NCBI GenBank assembly: GCA_043767985.1
Contig: JAYVKZ010000382.1
Location: 1-7,606 of the forward strand
Length of the DNA: 7,606 bases
DNA from: JAPOKJ01 sp043767985
Lineage (GTDB): Bacteria; Pseudomonadota; Gammaproteobacteria; Burkholderiales; Burkholderiaceae_E
Direction of reading: 5' to 3'
Part shown: one piece after another, positions 5,290 to 7,606 of the stretch
How positions within the stretch are numbered: position 1 is the first letter of the stretch
Layout of the letters: each line of letters begins with the position of its first letter
Program-made: the position numbers and the translations under genes
The notes under the pieces: model-generated
What the model was told of the DNA's origin: nothing
Databases searched by the model: none
The model's input: the letters and a program-made list of their open reading frames with translations, nothing else

Positions 5290-6100
5290 AGCGTTTCAAG
5301 GAAGGGGCGATGGACTGGGCGCCTTTCGCGTTGACACCCATGTAGACGCCCAGTGCGACGGTGACATCTGAGGCATAGCCAGGGTAGGGGAAGCGTTGCT
5401 GGCGAAAGCAATCGTTCAAACGCCTTTGCATCCCCCACAACTCACCTGACGATACGCGGTAGGCGGGCCAGGCCGCAAAACCCACGCCATCGCCTGGGTT
5501 CTCAGTAAGATTGGGCAGGTCTTGCAAACGGATGCGTTTACCGCCCTCCCCGTGGCAGGAGGCGCATGAAAAATCATAGCTGCCTGCACGATAGAAAAAA
5601 GCACGTTTACCGAGTTCGAACATTTTCTTTTCTTCAGCATGTGCTTGAGGCAGCGCAAAACGCATGCCTTTTGATTCCGCCGAGATCCAGGCGACTAGGC
5701 CTTCGATGTTCTTTTGCTCGCCGCGGCCAAATGGCGTCTTGATCGTTTCCGCCGCCAAAATACCTTGGAGCGATTCCATGCAAGTCAACAAACGCGATTC
5801 GAGGTCTTGAACTTTTTGCGTGTCGCTGAAGTATCTAGGAAGCTCTACAAACACGCCTTTGATGACACCTGCCCCCTTACCCAAATCACACTTCTCAAGA
5901 CTCGCGGCTTTTGGGCCACGCTTTTGTTTCCAGAGATCTTCACCCTTGGCCTCGAATAGTTCAGCCGGGTTACCGTCGGCCAGCATGTTGCGATATTCGT
6001 TGATACCGTCGGCCGTGGATTTAGGCTGGGCACTGAGGTTGCCAACGCTTAACGACAGAGCAAGTGCCCCGAGCGCAGTAAATAATCGAAACGTCTTCAA
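5288..6100 (-). CDS. soxA: SoxA, catalytic cytochrome subunit of SoxAX (single-haem form)
   Basis: SoxA forms the active site of the L-cysteine S-thiosulfotransferase that joins thiosulfate to SoxY. It has 270 residues with a cleavable signal (MKTFRLFTALGALALSL, cut near SA-Q25). The catalytic haem motif is SCASCHGEGGKR (Cys179, Cys182, His183). The downstream QRRLNDCFRQQRFPYP supplies Cys231, the expected persulfidated haem ligand. The first haem site of dihaem SoxA is absent; Cys71 (EKCDLGKG) and Cys107 (LLTCMESLQG) remain and may form the disulfide known in single-haem SoxA. DGVGFAAWPAYRVSSGELW is a family-typical segment. The start codon is TTG at 6100, preceded by GAGGG at 7 bases; no in-frame ATG occurs before residue 39, which would remove the signal peptide. 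It lies 57 bases after soxZ and 1 base before the longest soxX frame. Confidence 0.95.
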   Translation of the reverse strand: MKTFRLFTALGALALSLSVGNLSAQPKSTADGINEYRNMLADGNPAELFEAKGEDLWKQKRGPKAASLEKCDLGKGAGVIKGVFVELPRYFSDTQKVQDLESRLLTCMESLQGILAAETIKTPFGRGEQKNIEGLVAWISAESKGMRFALPQAHAEEKKMFELGKRAFFYRAGSYDFSCASCHGEGGKRIRLQDLPNLTENPGDGVGFAAWPAYRVSSGELWGMQRRLNDCFRQQRFPYPGYASDVTVALGVYMGVNAKGAQSIAPSLKR

Positions 6101-6124
6101 CGGTAGGCCCTCAACTTACTTGGT

Positions 6125-6136
6125 CCGGCACGCCGG
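6125..6136. repeat. GC-rich inverted repeat between soxZ and soxA
   Basis: CCGGCACGCCGG is a near-perfect palindrome (five of six pairs) in the 57-base soxZ-soxA gap. It could form a short intercistronic hairpin that shields the soxYZ message or tunes SoxA expression. There is no T-run, so it is not a terminator. Confidence 0.3.
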
Positions 6137-6157
6137 TGATTGTCCAGCGCATTGTTG

Positions 6158-6469
6158 TTATGCAACCGTCGCCTCGTCGGTACGGGTATCGCCTTTGTTG
6201 TCCTTCCAACTAATGGCAATTTTGTCGCCCGCTTTGGCGCCCTTGACGGTAAATTGCATGAAGGGGTTTTTCGAGATCGCCGGGCCCCACTGAGCCGTCA
6301 TGACTGATTTGCCATTGTGACTTGCACTGACTTCTTGAATAAACCAAGCTGGAATGGTCTTGCCTGCCGCATCTTTACGTTGCCCGGTTTCCATTTCGTG
6401 GCCGATGAGGACACGAACGGTGGCCTTATCACCAGCGAGTTGAGCGCGAATGCGCATAGGATCTGCCAT
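6158..6469 (-). CDS. soxZ: SoxZ, partner of the SoxYZ sulfur-carrier complex
   Basis: SoxZ is a 103-residue immunoglobulin-like partner of SoxY; it lacks its own signal peptide, as is normal, because it is exported together with SoxY. Recognisable segments are MRIRAQLAGDKATVRVLIGHEMETGQR, AWFIQEVSASHNGKSV, WGPAISKNPFMQFTVKG and the terminal WKDNKGDTRTDE. The length and the central HEMETG match the family. ATG at 6469 has AGGAG (6481-6477) 7 bases upstream, and soxY ends 14 bases before it, so the two are translated in close stoichiometry. Confidence 0.97.
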   Translation of the reverse strand: MADPMRIRAQLAGDKATVRVLIGHEMETGQRKDAAGKTIPAWFIQEVSASHNGKSVMTAQWGPAISKNPFMQFTVKGAKAGDKIAISWKDNKGDTRTDEATVA

Positions 6470-6483
6470 GAGTGTTCTCCTTG

Positions 6484-6951
6484 TTAGCCGCCGCAGCCAC
6501 CGAGGGTGACTTTGACTTCTTTGGTTGCGTAGAGTGCTCGACCATCGTTCATCAAGGCCACTGCAAAAACATTGGACGACTGGCCCATTTTGACGCGCGT
6601 CGAGATGGCCGTTTCAATGCCGTCGGTAAAGTCAAAGATGGCGGCCAGAATCGAAGGGTTTTTCTCAACTAAGAGCATCATGCGTTTGACGCCAGGCAGC
6701 GACGTTGACGCACCGATGGGTACAACTGCACCGTTTTCTGCGATGTCGGCGGCTTGCAAAACAATGTCTTTACTCGCTACCGGGGCTTGCATGCCCAAAG
6801 CCTTGCTCACATCGGCCATGGTTTTCGCATCAAAGGCGCTACTCGGGTAGGCGTTTGTCTGGGCCATACTGAGGCTCGGCCACACGCCCGCGCTCAGCAG
6901 TAAAGACGCGACCGCAGAGCTGCGCTTGAGCATTTCTCTTCTATCTGTCAT
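6484..6951 (-). CDS. soxY: SoxY, covalent sulfur carrier with C-terminal GGCGG swinging arm
   Basis: SoxY carries all Sox intermediates on one cysteine. The 155-residue product ends LGGCGG, so Cys153 is the carrier thiol on its flexible glycine arm. The N-terminus TDRREMLKRSSAVASLLLSAG is a Tat-type signal with a likely cut after SMA30, fitting export of the folded SoxYZ complex. The middle, VVPIGASTSLPGVKRMMLLVEKNP and TRVKMGQSSNVFAVAL, is the SoxY Ig-like fold. The start is set at 6951 because GGAG (6961-6958) lies 6 bases upstream and the twin-arginine motif then sits at the very N-terminus. A longer frame from 6978 would add nine unneeded residues and lacks a good ribosome site. Confidence 0.97.
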   Translation of the reverse strand: MTDRREMLKRSSAVASLLLSAGVWPSLSMAQTNAYPSSAFDAKTMADVSKALGMQAPVASKDIVLQAADIAENGAVVPIGASTSLPGVKRMMLLVEKNPSILAAIFDFTDGIETAISTRVKMGQSSNVFAVALMNDGRALYATKEVKVTLGGCGG

Positions 6952-6957
6952 TTGAAT

Positions 6958-6961
6958 CTCC
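6958..6961 (-). promoter_or_regulatory. Ribosome binding site that fixes the soxY start
   Basis: GGAG sits 6 bases upstream of the ATG at 6951-6949. It lies inside the longer frame that begins at 6978, supporting the shorter SoxY. Confidence 0.65.
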
Positions 6962-6977
6962 ATTCTTGGTTTTTGCA

Positions 6978-7004
6978 ATTTTACAACTAATCGGCGATTT
7001 TCAA
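6978..7004 (-). promoter_or_regulatory. Weak candidate internal promoter ahead of soxY
   Basis: On the minus strand TTGAAA (7004-6999) begins right after the soxD stop, and TAAAAT (6983-6978) follows after 15 bases in an AT-rich stretch. The boxes are good but the spacing is short, so this may only reflect AT-rich intergenic DNA. If real, it would allow soxYZAXB transcription separate from soxCD. Confidence 0.2.
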
Positions 7005-7606
7005 TTAAGGCTTTCCCTTAAGAGGGTTGGCACTTGACCCTGCAGTTGTCACTAACCACGCTGCAATCTTTTTGGCATCGTCCTCGCTGAGGCTTTGCGC
7101 AGGCATGGGAATAGCTCCCCAAACCCCCGACCCGCCTGCCTTGATTCGCCTCGCGAGATAGTCCACGGCATCGGCTTGTCCCTGGTATTTTTTAGTGACC
7201 TCGGAAAGACCTGGACCCGCCAGCTTGCTGTCCATGCCATGGCAGGCAAGGCAGTTGTGTTTCGCCAGGAGGCCTCGCATGGCGGCAGATGGCTCGTCCA
7301 ATGTAGCGATGGTGACATTGGACGGTGTCGAAGTCACTGCCCCTTTTTGCGCACCCACCAGTCGATTTTGCTGTGCGAGGTTGCCGTGAGCATCGCGCGC
7401 GAAATCAGGCAGGAACGACGACACCTTCGCCTCAGCTCGGCAGTCCTTCATGCAGGTTGAACCCTGATAGTCAACCCTTGTTTGGTTGCCGAAAAGCTTG
7501 CTGTCCTTCGGTTTCAGGGGCCACATGGCGTGCGACGTGCTCATGCCATTGCGGTTGGGTATGAGCAGTTGGGTTTGCTCCATATTGGTATTGGAGAGCA
7601 CGAAAT
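7005..7606 (-). CDS. soxD: SoxD, cytochrome subunit of sulfane dehydrogenase SoxCD, C-terminal part, 5' end outside window
   Basis: The frame is open to the window edge and shows the last 199 residues. The visible part begins FVLSNTNMEQTQLLIPNRNGM, the linker after the first cytochrome domain of SoxD. A CMKDC pair and SFLPDFARDAHGNLAQQNR follow; both are common to beta-proteobacterial SoxD. The terminal class I cytochrome c domain has NCLACHGMDSKLAGPGL (haem CLACH encoded at 7253-7239) and a distal methionine in GAIPMPAQSLS. SoxCD removes six electrons from SoxY-bound sulfane sulfur, so its presence implies full oxidation of thiosulfate to sulfate instead of sulfur globule storage. soxC is expected just outside the right edge. 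The first haem domain of SoxD cannot be seen. The soxD stop is 53 bases before soxY. Confidence 0.9.
   Translation of the reverse strand, partial: FVLSNTNMEQTQLLIPNRNGMSTSHAMWPLKPKDSKLFGNQTRVDYQGSTCMKDCRAEAKVSSFLPDFARDAHGNLAQQNRLVGAQKGAVTSTPSNVTIATLDEPSAAMRGLLAKHNCLACHGMDSKLAGPGLSEVTKKYQGQADAVDYLARRIKAGGSGVWGAIPMPAQSLSEDDAKKIAAWLVTTAGSSANPLKGKP

Noticed and set aside
7445..7459. CMKDC in SoxD as a haem motif
   Set aside because: It lacks the CxxCH form; the spacing is CxxxC with no histidine, so it is more likely a disulfide or structural pair.

Overview
The window is the downstream part of a Sox (sulfur-oxidising) gene cluster from a proteobacterium. The order soxD-soxY-soxZ-soxA-soxX-soxB, the single-haem SoxA, the Tat-type signals on SoxY and SoxB, and the DsrE-like, thioredoxin-like and ArsR-type accessory genes all resemble clusters of Betaproteobacteria (Burkholderiales-like). 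Base composition is moderate. The genus cannot be read from the sequence.

Layout: bases 2-223 (+) hold the C-terminal end of an alkyl/aryl-sulfatase-type protein entering from the left edge. Everything else is on the minus strand and is read here from right to left. The sequence opens inside soxD (7606-7005, 5' end outside the window). It continues with soxY (6951-6484), soxZ (6469-6158), soxA (6100-5288), soxX (5286 or 5277 to 4624), soxB (4627-2897), a secreted DsrE-like protein (2829-2416), a secreted thioredoxin-like protein (2366-1881), an ArsR-family regulator (1866-1486) and a tandem-DEP-domain protein (1337-285). The last gene converges on the sulfatase end.

How the genes work together (family knowledge): SoxAX oxidatively couples thiosulfate to the C-terminal cysteine of SoxY, carried by the SoxYZ complex. 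SoxB hydrolyses off the terminal sulfone as sulfate. SoxCD (only the SoxD end is visible) oxidises the remaining sulfane sulfur, so complete oxidation to sulfate is expected. The thioredoxin-like and DsrE-like proteins both carry export signals and are probably helpers for thiol or persulfide chemistry in the periplasm. The ArsR protein has a cysteine in the position used by persulfide sensors of the SqrR/BigR type plus a C-terminal cysteine pair, so it is a good candidate for sulfur-responsive control of the cluster.

soxA, soxX and soxB all lack an ATG start and are packed with a 1-base gap and a 4-base overlap. soxY, soxZ and dsrE start with ATG behind clear Shine-Dalgarno sequences. The least understood gene is the tandem-DEP protein. 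No mobile elements, CRISPR arrays, tRNA or rRNA genes were seen. No strong intrinsic terminator was found for the minus-strand genes.
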